Below, in pieces: positions 18,301 to 27,710 of a DNA stretch of 64,000 bases. Position 1 is the stretch's first letter. Each line of letters starts with the position of its first letter. The DNA is from Fibrobacterota bacterium (GTDB taxonomy: Bacteria > Fibrobacterota > Chitinivibrionia > Chitinivibrionales > FEN-1185). The stretch is taken from the NCBI GenBank assembly GCA_003165595.1, contig PLWQ01000009.1, forward strand, positions 1 through 64,000, given 5' to 3'. A program made the position numbers and the translations under genes. A model generated the notes under the pieces. It did no database searches. It was not told where the DNA came from and was given only the letters and a program-made list of their open reading frames with translations.

Positions 18301-19502
18301 TTTCACTTACAAATGGGGAATGCTACATTTTCGAATGCGATAAACCGCTTGGCCCGATGTTTGTGGACATTGATTTTAGAAACGATTCGATTCTCCTGCG
18401 CAGTCTTCAGTCCAAGTGGGGCGGCGGACATGTCACGGGCACCGGCTGGGCGGTCCTTGGAGAAAAGGGCATATCATCGGCCCAGAGTAACATCAAACTA
18501 AACGATGTACGCGTCGGCGGGTGCTATGAGAATCTAAGCCTCGGCGTCAAGACGGCGGAAATCAATCTTGTAAAGGATTCACTTACGTCAATAAAGGTGG
18601 ATGCCGTGCTCTCGGATACTCGTTTTACACAGGACTATTCCCTTGTCGAACTGGGCAAACAGATTAAGAGCAAGGCGCCGCAGACGCTGCGGCCGCCAAA
18701 TCCGTTGTTCGACAAAGTGGTAATGCGCATCGCCGTGAACCTCAACAGCAATCTGACTTTCGACTCGAACCTCGGCAAAATGCTTCTTGACGGAACCGTT
18801 ACCGTGGCGGGAAGGCCCGACAAACCGTCAATTGCAGGTCAGGTTCAGATAGCGAATGGTTTCGTATATTATCTTGACAGAAAATTCACCGTTACGCAAG
18901 GCACCATCAGTCAGCACGATCCGAAGCTGGTCAATCCGACGCTCAATATTACCGCCACATCAACGGTTTCCTGGTATCCTCCGCAGGGTGGGAGAGAGGA
19001 TTACGACATCACGCTTCTCGTACGGGGCGATCTTTCCACTCCGGTAATAGCATTGTCGGCAATCCCTTCACTTGCACAGCCGCAAATAATTTCGTTGTTG
19101 ACGTTCGGCACAATTCAGACGGGCATGGGGAGCGACTTCGGTTCGCGCACGGGGTCCCTGGTGGGCGAGCAGCTCGCGGGACTCGGGACTCGCAAACTGG
19201 CGCGATTCCTCAATGTGGAAAGCGTGGACATCAACGGCAATGTTTTTAGTCCCACTCCCGAAAAACCGCAGGTTTCCGATATCTACGGGAATGTTTCCGG
19301 TTCTTCCGGCGAAGGACCGCAGGTTTCGGTGACCAAGCAGGTTTCGTCCAGGATAGCGGTGACTTATTCCAAGGGGTTATCGACGCTTAGTCAGCAGACG
19401 GTTATGGTTTCGTACCGCATACTATCCTTTTTGTACCTGGAGGCCGAGACCGACCAGCAAGCCCAGGGCGGTGTTGACCTGAAGTTCCGCTATAGTCATT
19501 GA
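15342..19502 (+). CDS. tamB: TamB-like translocation and assembly module protein
   Basis: 1386 residues. An N-terminal membrane anchor (MLLVGLFVFLSVFPSI) is followed by an AsmA-like start (IVVRNVVLSDRRGIRTSLRA) and long repetitive beta strands. The C-terminal DUF490/TamB domain has DFDSNLGKML-like VNLNSNLTFDS, GFVYYLDRKFTVTQGTI, FGTIQTGMGSDF and a terminal EAETDQQAQGGVDLKFRY. TamB bridges the two membranes and carries lipids or assists outer-membrane protein insertion. It precedes the TamA/BamA-like gene by 12 bp, the classical tam arrangement (with order reversed from Escherichia coli). Confidence 0.85.
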   Translation: MKTDVSHGSEMEDGKDNHGTNRSPHVPRPARKGSHLVFVGAMLLVGLFVFLSVFPSIPPVRHFVISFVNSKTSSLLMCDVAVGSIAIDVRKGIVVRNVVLSDRRGIRTSLRADRAEAQIDLLELLRGRFELRSIKIDGLSGELLNVHQGLFAGPIDIGRIAAILPFVPPKSRSIVRRISAERCTVSYIDTVIKIATREIVPSFRLDFIYADSMSFVMQGGAGHFSSPVWSGAVRSNDVQGAIGPASILFSKAEADGDSAMLSMHGTIPFSMEKAWNLAANAEAFAGFPGVYTAIPGLKPMGKLKAHGAMTGTILHPILAVMVTGYGLQAGTVVADSLFLQTNYGDELLQVKARLWSPTGTADATVRANIGALFVTPSVGRYTITSSVNNVAMRHFTAALPQKLRRTIALADAKFYAAGSGLRRLPDTISADVRVPTGPAAARPVMVAAHMARNKWDLSVAMEPDFELKGSGRYTDGGAIDGSLHVQAGTIAPVVSVFSTESVRGSITGDAILSGTFRKPAVSASVQSAHLSWRDILVSKLRGRFTLRDNLLFVDSSFIAANGPIASALQGFVPGKFDGYAWVQVGASGPLDSLHIDGDIRLGQCSYGPYHADTVSAHCRYARQSVEWQSLLVKCGTAAVHSGGTVSWAPRAVSVNADSKFTVDNHAAGTLSVHGRISQDSAEASVTGEGLNPEVVAPWFPRARLFRGSLGLQATMIGTAKNPDIRLLFAFDHTVSAGHSITASGDLAFANGIANANIKAVRKGQGFPVTITAHIPVALPELSKGPAAIGNGAVVTIRGDSVAYGDLINAFVPSVQSLGTIALHGTVSKDNGEWALSCSTHAVNSWLTVKSEELRAGRAVFDLNVAGPLARPSGTFVLSGDSIEYRGALITKYSGSGSVGSDMLKLDSLHVSCAGGGGADLSASIPVSSESGLSFNKRGRISATFSAIPLTFVQPFVPDPITIGKGAISGRISIEGADHGFPQGAGTISLTNGECYIFECDKPLGPMFVDIDFRNDSILLRSLQSKWGGGHVTGTGWAVLGEKGISSAQSNIKLNDVRVGGCYENLSLGVKTAEINLVKDSLTSIKVDAVLSDTRFTQDYSLVELGKQIKSKAPQTLRPPNPLFDKVVMRIAVNLNSNLTFDSNLGKMLLDGTVTVAGRPDKPSIAGQVQIANGFVYYLDRKFTVTQGTISQHDPKLVNPTLNITATSTVSWYPPQGGREDYDITLLVRGDLSTPVIALSAIPSLAQPQIISLLTFGTIQTGMGSDFGSRTGSLVGEQLAGLGTRKLARFLNVESVDINGNVFSPTPEKPQVSDIYGNVSGSSGEGPQVSVTKQVSSRIAVTYSKGLSTLSQQTVMVSYRILSFLYLEAETDQQAQGGVDLKFRYSH

Positions 19503-19514
19503 CTTCTGTCAGGA

Positions 19515-21383
19515 ATGAGAACGATGACGGACAACCGTGCTGTCGATGCAACAAGAACGCGTATGAAACGCAGTCACTCCCCGGTCATGTTCCTCTGGAC
19601 AGCCATCATTTTCGTGACCTTTGGCGCATCGGCCGCGGAGAAGCCCGGCAAGATGCGGCCGTGGCTTGTCAAGGCTGTTTACTTCACCGGCAATGCCTCG
19701 ATATCTTCTTCGGATCTGCTTGGCGGGATGGATACGAAGCCGAGCCGTCTCTTTCACGCGGTAAAGTTTTCGCCGTCTTTCTTGAACGCGGATATCGAAG
19801 CAATTGCCGATTTATACCGGGACAAGGGATTTCTCGGCATTCAGATAAAGGCCGGCGATATCGCGAGAGACCCGCCGAAGCACCGGGTAACGGTGAATAT
19901 TATTATCAATGAAGGTCCTCAAACCCGCATCGATTCGATGGCGATAGAAGGGGACTCGGTATTCGGGGAGGCGACACTCAAGCGTTTTATCCAGGCCAAA
20001 CGGCTTGCGCCGTATTCCGTGGTTCGGCTTACCAATGATCAGCAGACAATCTGCGACAGCATGGCCGCCCGCGGTTACCCGCTGTGCGCTGTTGACAGAA
20101 GAGACAGCGTCGATTCGATTGCACACCGGGCCGCCGTCGTCTTTCTCGTCGATCGGGGGCCGCTGGTGAAAGTGGGCCCGGTGTCGGTAAACGGCGCAAA
20201 AAAGCTGCGTCAGGTTATTGTCAAACGTGGACTGACGTTTCACCAGGGGGATACACTGACCTCCGGGCAGGTTCAACGGTCGGTGAAACAACTGTACGAA
20301 ACAGGAATGTTCAAATACGTGCAAATTACGGCGACGGTTGCCGACTCGGCGCAGCAGCGGCGGATGGTTGGCCCCATTTCGTTACCCGCGGTTCTTACCA
20401 TAGAGGAAGCGGATTTCTTTAAGGTACAGGGCGGCGTCGGCTACGGGACCTACGAAGGCCCCCGGTTGTCCCTTCAAACCTCCTATGGAAATATCCTGGG
20501 TTTGGGAAGAACCGTTGGCCTCAACGGAAAATTTTCCCGGCTGATCCAGGGCCTGCACTTGAACTACACGGCGCCGTGGGCCTTTCTGTTGCCCCCGACC
20601 GCCGAAGTGGATGTGTTCGGCGAGCATCACGATGAAGTCACCTTTACGGGATATCTTGAGGGGGTGACATTGTCGCTTTTCGCAAAAACCCCCTGGAATC
20701 TGGGCTACCGGGTTTTTACGACTTTTGAATGGATAAACGGCGTGGCAATACCGCCCCAGGTATCCGACACAACGCCGTTTATCCCCAGCAACAATACCCA
20801 GAGCGTCGGCACCGGCGTTACCTATGATACGCGGGACAACATGTTCGATCCGACAAAAGGCCTGTTTGTCAGTTCCGACGCCGAAGTGGCCGGAGTGATC
20901 GGCGCTCAGACGAATCATTTTTACAAACTCATTATGGACATACGCGGAGTTGTTCCCGTTACAAGTTTTCTTGGCGCCGCCTCGGCTGTAACGGTCGGCT
21001 ATGTAAACGGGTACGGGGCCGACGCAGCCGTGGTCCCTGCACAAGAACTGTTCTATACCGGGAGTGAAACAATCAGGCCGGTCCGCGGGTATGCGCCGGG
21101 CGGCGTGGGCGATTCGATAGGCGGCAGGCTTGTTCTGGTGCTCAATGTGCTTGAGCTGAGGTATGCAATTGTAAAGTGGCTCAAAATTGCCGGGTTCGCA
21201 GATGCCGGCTTTGTGTGGGGATCGGCGAAAGATTTCTCCCTGCGGGAGCTTCTCTGGACGGCGGGTCCCGGCGTCCGCATTCGCACGCCAATTGGGCTGC
21301 TGAGCGCGGATCTTGGCATACGGGTCAACGGCCCCACAAAGGGCAAATTCGGGTTTTCGGTGAGTATCGGCGAGCCGTTCTAA
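19515..21383 (+). CDS. tamA: TamA/BamA-like Omp85 outer-membrane protein
   Basis: 622 residues. A signal peptide (SPVMFLWTAIIFVTFGASA) is followed by POTRA domains (residues about 50-270, ending VNGAKKLRQVIVKRGLTF) and an Omp85 beta-barrel with the strand motifs YGTYEGPRLSLQTSYGN, GVTYDTRDNMFDPTKGLF and VRGYAPGGVGDSIGG, and a C-terminal GKFGFSVSIGEPF. It pairs with TamB. The stop overlaps, on the opposite strand, the stop of the AI-2E permease. Alternative starts at 19524 would still give the signal peptide. Confidence 0.88.
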   Translation: MRTMTDNRAVDATRTRMKRSHSPVMFLWTAIIFVTFGASAAEKPGKMRPWLVKAVYFTGNASISSSDLLGGMDTKPSRLFHAVKFSPSFLNADIEAIADLYRDKGFLGIQIKAGDIARDPPKHRVTVNIIINEGPQTRIDSMAIEGDSVFGEATLKRFIQAKRLAPYSVVRLTNDQQTICDSMAARGYPLCAVDRRDSVDSIAHRAAVVFLVDRGPLVKVGPVSVNGAKKLRQVIVKRGLTFHQGDTLTSGQVQRSVKQLYETGMFKYVQITATVADSAQQRRMVGPISLPAVLTIEEADFFKVQGGVGYGTYEGPRLSLQTSYGNILGLGRTVGLNGKFSRLIQGLHLNYTAPWAFLLPPTAEVDVFGEHHDEVTFTGYLEGVTLSLFAKTPWNLGYRVFTTFEWINGVAIPPQVSDTTPFIPSNNTQSVGTGVTYDTRDNMFDPTKGLFVSSDAEVAGVIGAQTNHFYKLIMDIRGVVPVTSFLGAASAVTVGYVNGYGADAAVVPAQELFYTGSETIRPVRGYAPGGVGDSIGGRLVLVLNVLELRYAIVKWLKIAGFADAGFVWGSAKDFSLRELLWTAGPGVRIRTPIGLLSADLGIRVNGPTKGKFGFSVSIGEPF

Positions 21384-22552
21384 TCCATTCCGCCGAAATG
21401 CTCTCTTAATTCCATTGTGTAAATTTCGGTGATGGAAACAAAAAATGCCATTATTACGGGCCCGGTGATCGCTCCAATTGGCCCGAATACGGCCAACCCG
21501 CCTATGGTGGAGAAGAATATAAGCAAATCGTGCATGCGGGCGCTCTGGCCCACCAGGCGCGGCCGAAGGATGTTCTCGATGGTGGAGACAACGCCGAAAT
21601 TGAGCGCGAGAATCACTACTCCCTGCCACACATGACCTGTTGCCATCTGGATCACGCCCACCGGAAGCAGTACCAGCCAGGTGCCCATCATGGGAATAAG
21701 GCCGAGGGCAATCATCACTATGCCCCACAGGATCCAGGATTTCACTCCGAAAATCAGAAGGATGATCGCGCCAAGAGCCCCCTGGATAAAGGCGATCACC
21801 AAAGTGCCCTTCACGGTTGCGCGGGACACCAGAAGAAAACGCGCGATGATCATGTCCTGATACGCCGCACGCATCGGAAGAAGCATGCGGAATTTTTTGG
21901 CGATCCGCTCACCGTCCATGAAGAGATAGAACATGATGAACAGGGTGACTAACAAGTCGACGATAATTTCAAGAGCGCCCAGCGACGTTTTGTTTACCAT
22001 TCTTTCCGTGGCTGCTCCTGCAGTTCTGAGCGTATCGAGCATGGTTCCCTGCCAGTTAATGCCGAGATGGGTAAGCCAGGCAAGGATCGGCATCCCATCG
22101 ATACGGGCTAGGAAACCGCTGTTTCCTCCCTTGACATAGGCCTGTACAGTGGGTTCAATCGACTGGTAGAGAGTGAGCAACTGGTGCAGGACCAGATATC
22201 CCAGAAAGTAAACCGGCACCATGAGCCCGAGTACGAGGAGAACGCAGCACGACATTGCCGCAATGCCGCGATTTCCCCGGAAGAATTTTAGAAGAACTTT
22301 GTAAAAAGGAAAGAACAACGAGGCAAAGGCGCACGCCAGCAGCAGGGGAGTGAGGAATATCTTGAGCATTGGAACAAGCACGAACAGGGATGCTACTACC
22401 AGGATGAGCAGGACCGCACGGTTCACCACGGTGCGTTTGCGTTTATTGACCGCCTTTGCATCTTTGGGAGCGGAAGCGGTTGGACCGGATGGCGCTTGGC
22501 TGGTGGACAGACCCGCATTCGGAATGGGGCTTTTGGATGGTTCGGAGGCCAT
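21380..22552 (-). CDS. AI-2E family (PerM/UPF0118) membrane transporter
   Basis: 390 residues from ATG 22552, which has AAGGA 11 bp upstream; the open frame reaches 22597 but has no better start. Eight membrane segments; the family motif FGPIGAITGPVIMAF is near the C-terminus, and the long periplasmic insertion between segments 3 and 5 is typical. N-terminal 45 residues are Pro/Ser-rich and cytoplasmic. Members export autoinducer-2 or sodium; the substrate is unknown here. It is convergent with tamA, with overlapping stop codons. Confidence 0.85.
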   Translation of the reverse strand: MASEPSKSPIPNAGLSTSQAPSGPTASAPKDAKAVNKRKRTVVNRAVLLILVVASLFVLVPMLKIFLTPLLLACAFASLFFPFYKVLLKFFRGNRGIAAMSCCVLLVLGLMVPVYFLGYLVLHQLLTLYQSIEPTVQAYVKGGNSGFLARIDGMPILAWLTHLGINWQGTMLDTLRTAGAATERMVNKTSLGALEIIVDLLVTLFIMFYLFMDGERIAKKFRMLLPMRAAYQDMIIARFLLVSRATVKGTLVIAFIQGALGAIILLIFGVKSWILWGIVMIALGLIPMMGTWLVLLPVGVIQMATGHVWQGVVILALNFGVVSTIENILRPRLVGQSARMHDLLIFFSTIGGLAVFGPIGAITGPVIMAFFVSITEIYTMELREHFGGMD

Positions 22553-22800
22553 TAAGATATTCCTTTTGATTCGCGTTAATAGGAGCGGATTTCTCATGAA
22601 CAGGAGTGTTTCTTGAGGTTCGTCCGAACTAAGTGCCCGCTTCCCTCAGACGTTCCGGTTGACGCCAAGCTCATGGATCTCGGGTAGCCACTCGGTTGAT
22701 GGGAGATTGCCCAACCAGGATCACGCAAGCCTGATGCCAAGGGGGGGACGGCGTATGGTACCGCCAAAGCGCTCCTCCTGGAAAGACCTTCGCGATTCAT

Positions 22801-22816
22801 CGGCATGATGGTTGCA
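22801..22816 (+). promoter_or_regulatory. Sigma-54 (-24/-12) promoter for the small lipoprotein (and possibly mgtA)
   Basis: CGGCAT-N5-TTGCA with GG at 22802-22803 and GC at 22814-22815, exactly 10 bp apart. The gene starts at 22870, so the leader is about 40 nt. Upstream, 22553-22800 holds no gene; it contains an inverted repeat GTTCG-TC-CGAAC at 22618-22629 and GGTTG/CAACC at 22694-22716 that could be activator sites. Confidence 0.7.
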
Positions 22817-22869
22817 CTGTAACTACGTATAGCATCTATCGGGCCGAATTACCTTTTTCGGGAGGTACA

Positions 22870-23220
22870 ATGAAGAAAGCAGTGATTCTTGCAGTGATGT
22901 CCGCGTTTCTCATGGGCGGATGCGCCATAGGCATCAGGGGACACCATCATGGTGGGGAAGCCGTAGTGATCGTGCCGGCACTTCCGGAAACGGTGGAGCT
23001 CGACGCCGATCAAGGATATTATCAGAACGGCTATTATTACAGGTACCAGGGCAATGTCTGGGTCTACTCTCAATCGAAAGAAGGTCCATGGTCCGACCTG
23101 CCGCGGACCCACTATCCCAAGCAGGTTCGCGCCAGAGGCCATGATGAACATGATCAAGGTAATCAAAATCGTGACAATGGTCAAGGCGACAATCATGATC
23201 GTGACAATCATCACGACTGA
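22870..23220 (+). CDS. Small His/Asp-rich lipoprotein
   Basis: 116 residues. The lipobox is MGGC, followed by AIGIRGHHHGG. The centre has QNGYYYRYQGNVWVYSQS and GPWSDLPRTHYP, a short Tyr/Trp-rich domain. The tail is a highly charged run of His, Asp, Asn and Gln that could bind metal ions. It is preceded by a sigma-54 promoter and followed after 43 bp by a Mg2+ ATPase, which fits a metal-linked envelope role; this is inference. Confidence 0.65.
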   Translation: MKKAVILAVMSAFLMGGCAIGIRGHHHGGEAVVIVPALPETVELDADQGYYQNGYYYRYQGNVWVYSQSKEGPWSDLPRTHYPKQVRARGHDEHDQGNQNRDNGQGDNHDRDNHHD

Positions 23221-23263
23221 TAACGGATCAATGTACAAGAGCCTTCTGCAAGAAACAAAGTAA

Positions 23264-25786
23264 ATGAACCAGCCTCCAATTGCTTTTTGGAGCGTGTCGG
23301 CCGCAGACATGCTCCAAAAGCTTGGAACATCGAAGGACGGGTTGAAGGGCGATGAAGCCGCTCTTCGGCTCAAACGCTACGGCGCCAATCTGCTTCGGCC
23401 CCCCAAACGGTCGGACGCGCTCGCCCTTCTGCTCAACCAATTCAAGAGTCCGATTATCCTTATTCTCTTCTTTGCAACCGGGCTGTCGTTCTTCCTCCAC
23501 GATCCTGCCGACGCCATTACCATTATGTCAATTGTTCTGGCCAGCGGCCTACTCGGGTTTTGGCAGGAACGCGGCGCTTCGAACGCCGTAAAGAAGCTGC
23601 TTTCAATCGTGCAGATAAACGCGGCGGTACTGCGAGACGGAACATCAAGAGAGATTCCGGTGGAAGGGATCGTGCCGGGTGATATGGTGGTTTTGAACGC
23701 GGGCGATATTGTTCCGGGCGACGGGCTGGTATGCGACGCAAAAGATCTTTTTATCGACGAAGCGATGCTGACCGGAGAAACGTTCCCCGCGGAAAAGGCC
23801 GAAGCCGTGCTGCCGCCGGACACGCCGCTTGGCCTTCGGACAAACGCGCTGTGGATGGGAACCCATGTCGTGAGCGGCGGCGCTCGCGCGCTGATCGTTC
23901 GCACCGGTAAAGAAACCGAATTCGGCAAAGTGTCGGAGCGGCTCAAAGTCAGGCCTCAGCAGACGGAATTCGAACACGGCATCCGGGAGTTCGGGTATTT
24001 CCTTCTGGAAGTGACGATGGTGCTTGTGGTCGCCATATTCGCCATCAACGTGTATCTGGCGCGCCCTGTTTTGGAGTCGATGCTCTTTTCGCTTGCGCTC
24101 GCGGTGGGACTCACGCCTCAATTGCTGCCCGCGATCATCAGCATCAACCTCTCGCATGGCGCAAAGCGGATGGCGCAAAAGAAGGTTATAGTCAAGCGGC
24201 TCGCTTCGATTGAAAATTTCGGCAGCATGAACGTGATCTGCTCGGACAAAACCGGCACCCTCACCGAGGGAATCGTGCACGTGCAATCCGCCTGCGACGT
24301 GGACGGCGCTTCCAGCGAAAAGGTTCTTCTCTATGCCTATCTCAACGCGAACTTCGAAACAGGGTTCAAGAACCCGATCGATGAGGCCATCCGCACCCAT
24401 CGCACCTTCGATGTGTCGGGGTATGCAAAGCAGGACGAAATTCCGTACGATTTTCTTCGAAAACGGCTGAGCATTCTTGTTTCGCAAGGGGCCGCGCACC
24501 TGATGGTGACCAAAGGCTCCATGCAGAATGTGCTCGATGTCTGTTCGACGGCCGAGGCCAAAGACGGGACCATCGTCGATATCGCGGCGGAACGGGACCG
24601 GATCCAGAAACACTTCGAGGAGTTCAGCGGCAAGGGCTTTCGCACGCTGGGCATTGCCTACAGGAATATGGGGGCCGAATCACGCATCGGTAAAGAACAC
24701 GAAGCCGGCATGACGTTTCTGGGATTTCTGGTTCTCTTCGATCCGCCCAAGCCCGACCTCCTCAAGACGATTGCCAGCTTGAAGAGCCTCGGCGTTGCGC
24801 TCAAGGTAATCACCGGAGACAATCATTTCGTTGCGGCCGATATCAGCCGGCAAATAGGATTGTCGGATACCACGATCCTTACGGGCACCGACATCCAACA
24901 CCTGAGCGATGCCGCCTTGCTCCAACGCATCGCAGGCGTGGATGTATTTGCCGAAATCGAACCAAATCAGAAAGAGCGGATCATTCTCGCCCTCAAGAAA
25001 GCCGGAAATGTAGTTGGATACATGGGGGACGGTATGAATGACGCCTCGGCGATTCACGCCGCCGACGTCGGCATCTCGGTGGAGAGCGCCGTTGACGTGG
25101 CCAAGGACGCGGCGGACATCGTTCTCCTTGAAAAAGACCTGGCCGTTCTGGTGGATGGCGTACGCGAAGGCAGGACGACCTTTGCAAATACGCTCAAATA
25201 TGTGTTCATGGCCACGAGCGCGAATTTCGGAAACATGTTCAGCATGGCCGGTCTGTCGCTGTTTCTTCCGTTTCTTCCCTTGCTGCCCAAGCAGATCCTG
25301 CTCATGAACCTTATGACCGATTTCCCCGAGATGACCATTGCGACCGACAGTGTGGACGAAGAAATGGTGGATTATCCGCGCCGGTGGGACATAAGAGCAA
25401 TCCGCAAGTTCATGGTCACGTTCGGCCTGGTAAGTTCGGTGTTCGACTATCTTACGTTCGGTTTACTTCTGCTTGTCCTTCATGCAACCCAGGTACAATT
25501 CAGGACCGGATGGTTCCTGGAATCCGTGATATCGGCCTCACTAATTGTCCTTGTCATTCGCAGCAGGAAACCTTTTTTCCGAAGCCGGCCGGGGAAGTAT
25601 TTGCTCATGACAACCCTGTCGATTCTTGTCGCGACGCTGATTTTGCCCTACACACCTCTTGCGGCAGTTTTCGGATTCAGTCCGCCGCCGATTTCGGTAC
25701 TCCTGATCATCGGTGTTGCGGTCGTGCTTTACATTGTCACGGCAGAGATAACGAAGAAAGTTTTCTATAAGAGGGTGAAATTTTAG
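23264..25786 (+). CDS. mgtA: Magnesium-translocating P-type ATPase (P3B)
   Basis: 840 residues. Phosphorylation site DKTGTLT with Asp at 328, actuator loop LTGETFPAEK at 170 and the P3B-type membrane motif VGLTPQLLPAI at 281-291 (compare VGLTPEMLPMI in MgtA). The hinge GDGMNDASAIHAADVGISVE and six C-terminal membrane helices are present. It imports Mg2+ from the periplasm down its electrochemical gradient by ATP hydrolysis. It follows the small lipoprotein on the same strand, and may share the sigma-54 promoter at 22801. No Mg2+ riboswitch is evident in the 43-bp gap. Confidence 0.92.
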   Translation: MNQPPIAFWSVSAADMLQKLGTSKDGLKGDEAALRLKRYGANLLRPPKRSDALALLLNQFKSPIILILFFATGLSFFLHDPADAITIMSIVLASGLLGFWQERGASNAVKKLLSIVQINAAVLRDGTSREIPVEGIVPGDMVVLNAGDIVPGDGLVCDAKDLFIDEAMLTGETFPAEKAEAVLPPDTPLGLRTNALWMGTHVVSGGARALIVRTGKETEFGKVSERLKVRPQQTEFEHGIREFGYFLLEVTMVLVVAIFAINVYLARPVLESMLFSLALAVGLTPQLLPAIISINLSHGAKRMAQKKVIVKRLASIENFGSMNVICSDKTGTLTEGIVHVQSACDVDGASSEKVLLYAYLNANFETGFKNPIDEAIRTHRTFDVSGYAKQDEIPYDFLRKRLSILVSQGAAHLMVTKGSMQNVLDVCSTAEAKDGTIVDIAAERDRIQKHFEEFSGKGFRTLGIAYRNMGAESRIGKEHEAGMTFLGFLVLFDPPKPDLLKTIASLKSLGVALKVITGDNHFVAADISRQIGLSDTTILTGTDIQHLSDAALLQRIAGVDVFAEIEPNQKERIILALKKAGNVVGYMGDGMNDASAIHAADVGISVESAVDVAKDAADIVLLEKDLAVLVDGVREGRTTFANTLKYVFMATSANFGNMFSMAGLSLFLPFLPLLPKQILLMNLMTDFPEMTIATDSVDEEMVDYPRRWDIRAIRKFMVTFGLVSSVFDYLTFGLLLLVLHATQVQFRTGWFLESVISASLIVLVIRSRKPFFRSRPGKYLLMTTLSILVATLILPYTPLAAVFGFSPPPISVLLIIGVAVVLYIVTAEITKKVFYKRVKF

Positions 25787-25814
25787 ACATACTCGCGCAC
25801 GATTAAGGGATTCG

Positions 25815-27674
25815 ATGAGTGGATTTCACTCGAGATTTATCTCCATCTGCTCGCTTGGGCCGAAGTTGCTTTTTCTGTTTTATTTGATGCCGTGTATCAT
25901 CCAACCCGCCTTTGCCCAACAACCCCTTGCCAAACCGGATTCCTCCGAAGTCTACAGGGAAATCGAAACATTTTCAAAGAAGAACAAGTTCACCAGGTTC
26001 ATGCACGGGTTGATTTTCAAGCCGGTCGCCATCGTCCCGCTCAGAGAAAGACTTCCCAAGCCGCTCCTCATTCCGTACCGCAAATTTGAAGGAAAGATCA
26101 TAAGGAACATAAACATCGTTACCCTTGATCCGTTCGGTTATTCGGTGAGCGACACCGCGGCCGTGCCGCACAACGGTCTGCTTAGGGCCGGGGATTGGCT
26201 TCACATTCGGACGCAGCAGTTCACCATAATGAATATCTTGCTCATTAGTAAATACCAGCGGTTCGACTCCTTGCTGGTGAAAGAGTCGGAACGGTTGGTT
26301 CGCAGCCAGTCTTATGTGCATGAAGTCCTGTTCAAGGCCGTTCCCGTGGAAGAGACAACCGATTCCGTTGACCTGGATATCCGCGTATTGGACGAATGGA
26401 GTTTTATTCCGAGCGGCGCATTTTCCACCACGCATCTCACGCTTGGCTTTTCGGAAAGCGATTTTGCGGGGCTCGGCCACGGTTTTCAGGGCGCCTACAC
26501 CCTGGATCGCCTGGACGAAAAAAGCGCCTTTGCGACAAACTATTACATTCCGAACATTCGGAATTCCCATATAAACGCGTCGCTGCACTACGACATTGAC
26601 GAATACAATGCTTTCCTTGCAAGCATGGACATCGAACGTCCGTTTTATTCGCCCCTGGCAAGGTGGGCGGCAGGGCTCAACATTTCCCAGCAACTCCGAA
26701 GAGATTCGGTTTCCGATCCGCTGTTGGGGCGCGTGATCGAAAACGTGAACTTCAATACCCAGGATTATTGGGCCGGCACCGCGAACGGAATTGTCAAAGG
26801 AAACTCGGAAGACGACCGTTCCACCAAGGCAATTGTCGCCGCGCGATACTTGCGCATCCGGTATTTGGAAAGGCCGGATGAGCTGCAAGACCCGCAGAAC
26901 ATCTATGCGAACCAGGATTTCTACCTGGCCGGAGTGGGAATCACAACCCTCAAGTACCTCCAGGACAATTACATCTTCAACTTTGGAGTTACCGAAGATG
27001 TGCCTGTAGGAAGAGTGTACGGATTGACAGGCGGATACCAGACAAGAAATTCCGTGGGTCGTGAGTATCTGGGCGGCCGCATATCTTTTGGCGACTATCA
27101 TCGATGGGGATATTTGAGTTCCACCTGGGAATACGGGACTTTTATTCACGGATCATCGCTGGAGCAGGGAGTCTTTACGGCAGATGCAAACTACTTCAGC
27201 GCTATGTTCAATATAGGGGACTGGCGAATCCGGCAGTTTGCAAAACCCCAGGTTACCTGGGGCATGAACAGGTTTTCCTACGACAGCTTGGGTATCAACA
27301 ATCAGAACGGAATACGAGGGTTCAACGGGTCGATAGGGGGAACAAGAAAGGTCGTGCTGACGCTGCAGACCCAATCCTATTCTCCGTGGAATATATTTGG
27401 ATTCAGGCTTGGACCGTACATGAACTATTCGTTCGGCATGCTCGGCAATGTAAAATCAGGATTCAAGAACAGCTCCGTGTATTCGCTCCTGGGTGTGGGA
27501 GCTTTGATAAGAAACGACTACCTGGTTTTCAGCAATTTCCAATTATCCGTTGCATATTATCCGCTGATTCCAGGAAGCGGATTCAACGTCGTTAAAATAA
27601 ACTCATTCCTTACGACGGATTTTGGTTTTGGAGATTTTATTTTCGGAAAACCGGCAATCGCGGCCTTTCAATAG
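25815..27674 (+). CDS. Outer-membrane beta-barrel protein with one POTRA-like domain
   Basis: 619 residues. A signal peptide ends AFAQQ at about residue 35. A POTRA-like strand block (EGKIIRNINIVTLDPFG) lies near residue 95-190, followed by a barrel of about 16 strands rich in alternating aromatics. The C-terminus ends in FGDFIFGKPAIAAFQ. The combination looks like a shortened Omp85/surface antigen relative. It starts 28 bp after mgtA, so the two may be transcribed together, although no functional link is known. Confidence 0.65.
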   Translation: MSGFHSRFISICSLGPKLLFLFYLMPCIIQPAFAQQPLAKPDSSEVYREIETFSKKNKFTRFMHGLIFKPVAIVPLRERLPKPLLIPYRKFEGKIIRNINIVTLDPFGYSVSDTAAVPHNGLLRAGDWLHIRTQQFTIMNILLISKYQRFDSLLVKESERLVRSQSYVHEVLFKAVPVEETTDSVDLDIRVLDEWSFIPSGAFSTTHLTLGFSESDFAGLGHGFQGAYTLDRLDEKSAFATNYYIPNIRNSHINASLHYDIDEYNAFLASMDIERPFYSPLARWAAGLNISQQLRRDSVSDPLLGRVIENVNFNTQDYWAGTANGIVKGNSEDDRSTKAIVAARYLRIRYLERPDELQDPQNIYANQDFYLAGVGITTLKYLQDNYIFNFGVTEDVPVGRVYGLTGGYQTRNSVGREYLGGRISFGDYHRWGYLSSTWEYGTFIHGSSLEQGVFTADANYFSAMFNIGDWRIRQFAKPQVTWGMNRFSYDSLGINNQNGIRGFNGSIGGTRKVVLTLQTQSYSPWNIFGFRLGPYMNYSFGMLGNVKSGFKNSSVYSLLGVGALIRNDYLVFSNFQLSVAYYPLIPGSGFNVVKINSFLTTDFGFGDFIFGKPAIAAFQ

Positions 27675-27710
27675 CCGGCCCGGAAACGTCAGCACATGAA
27701 TAGCAGGCAC

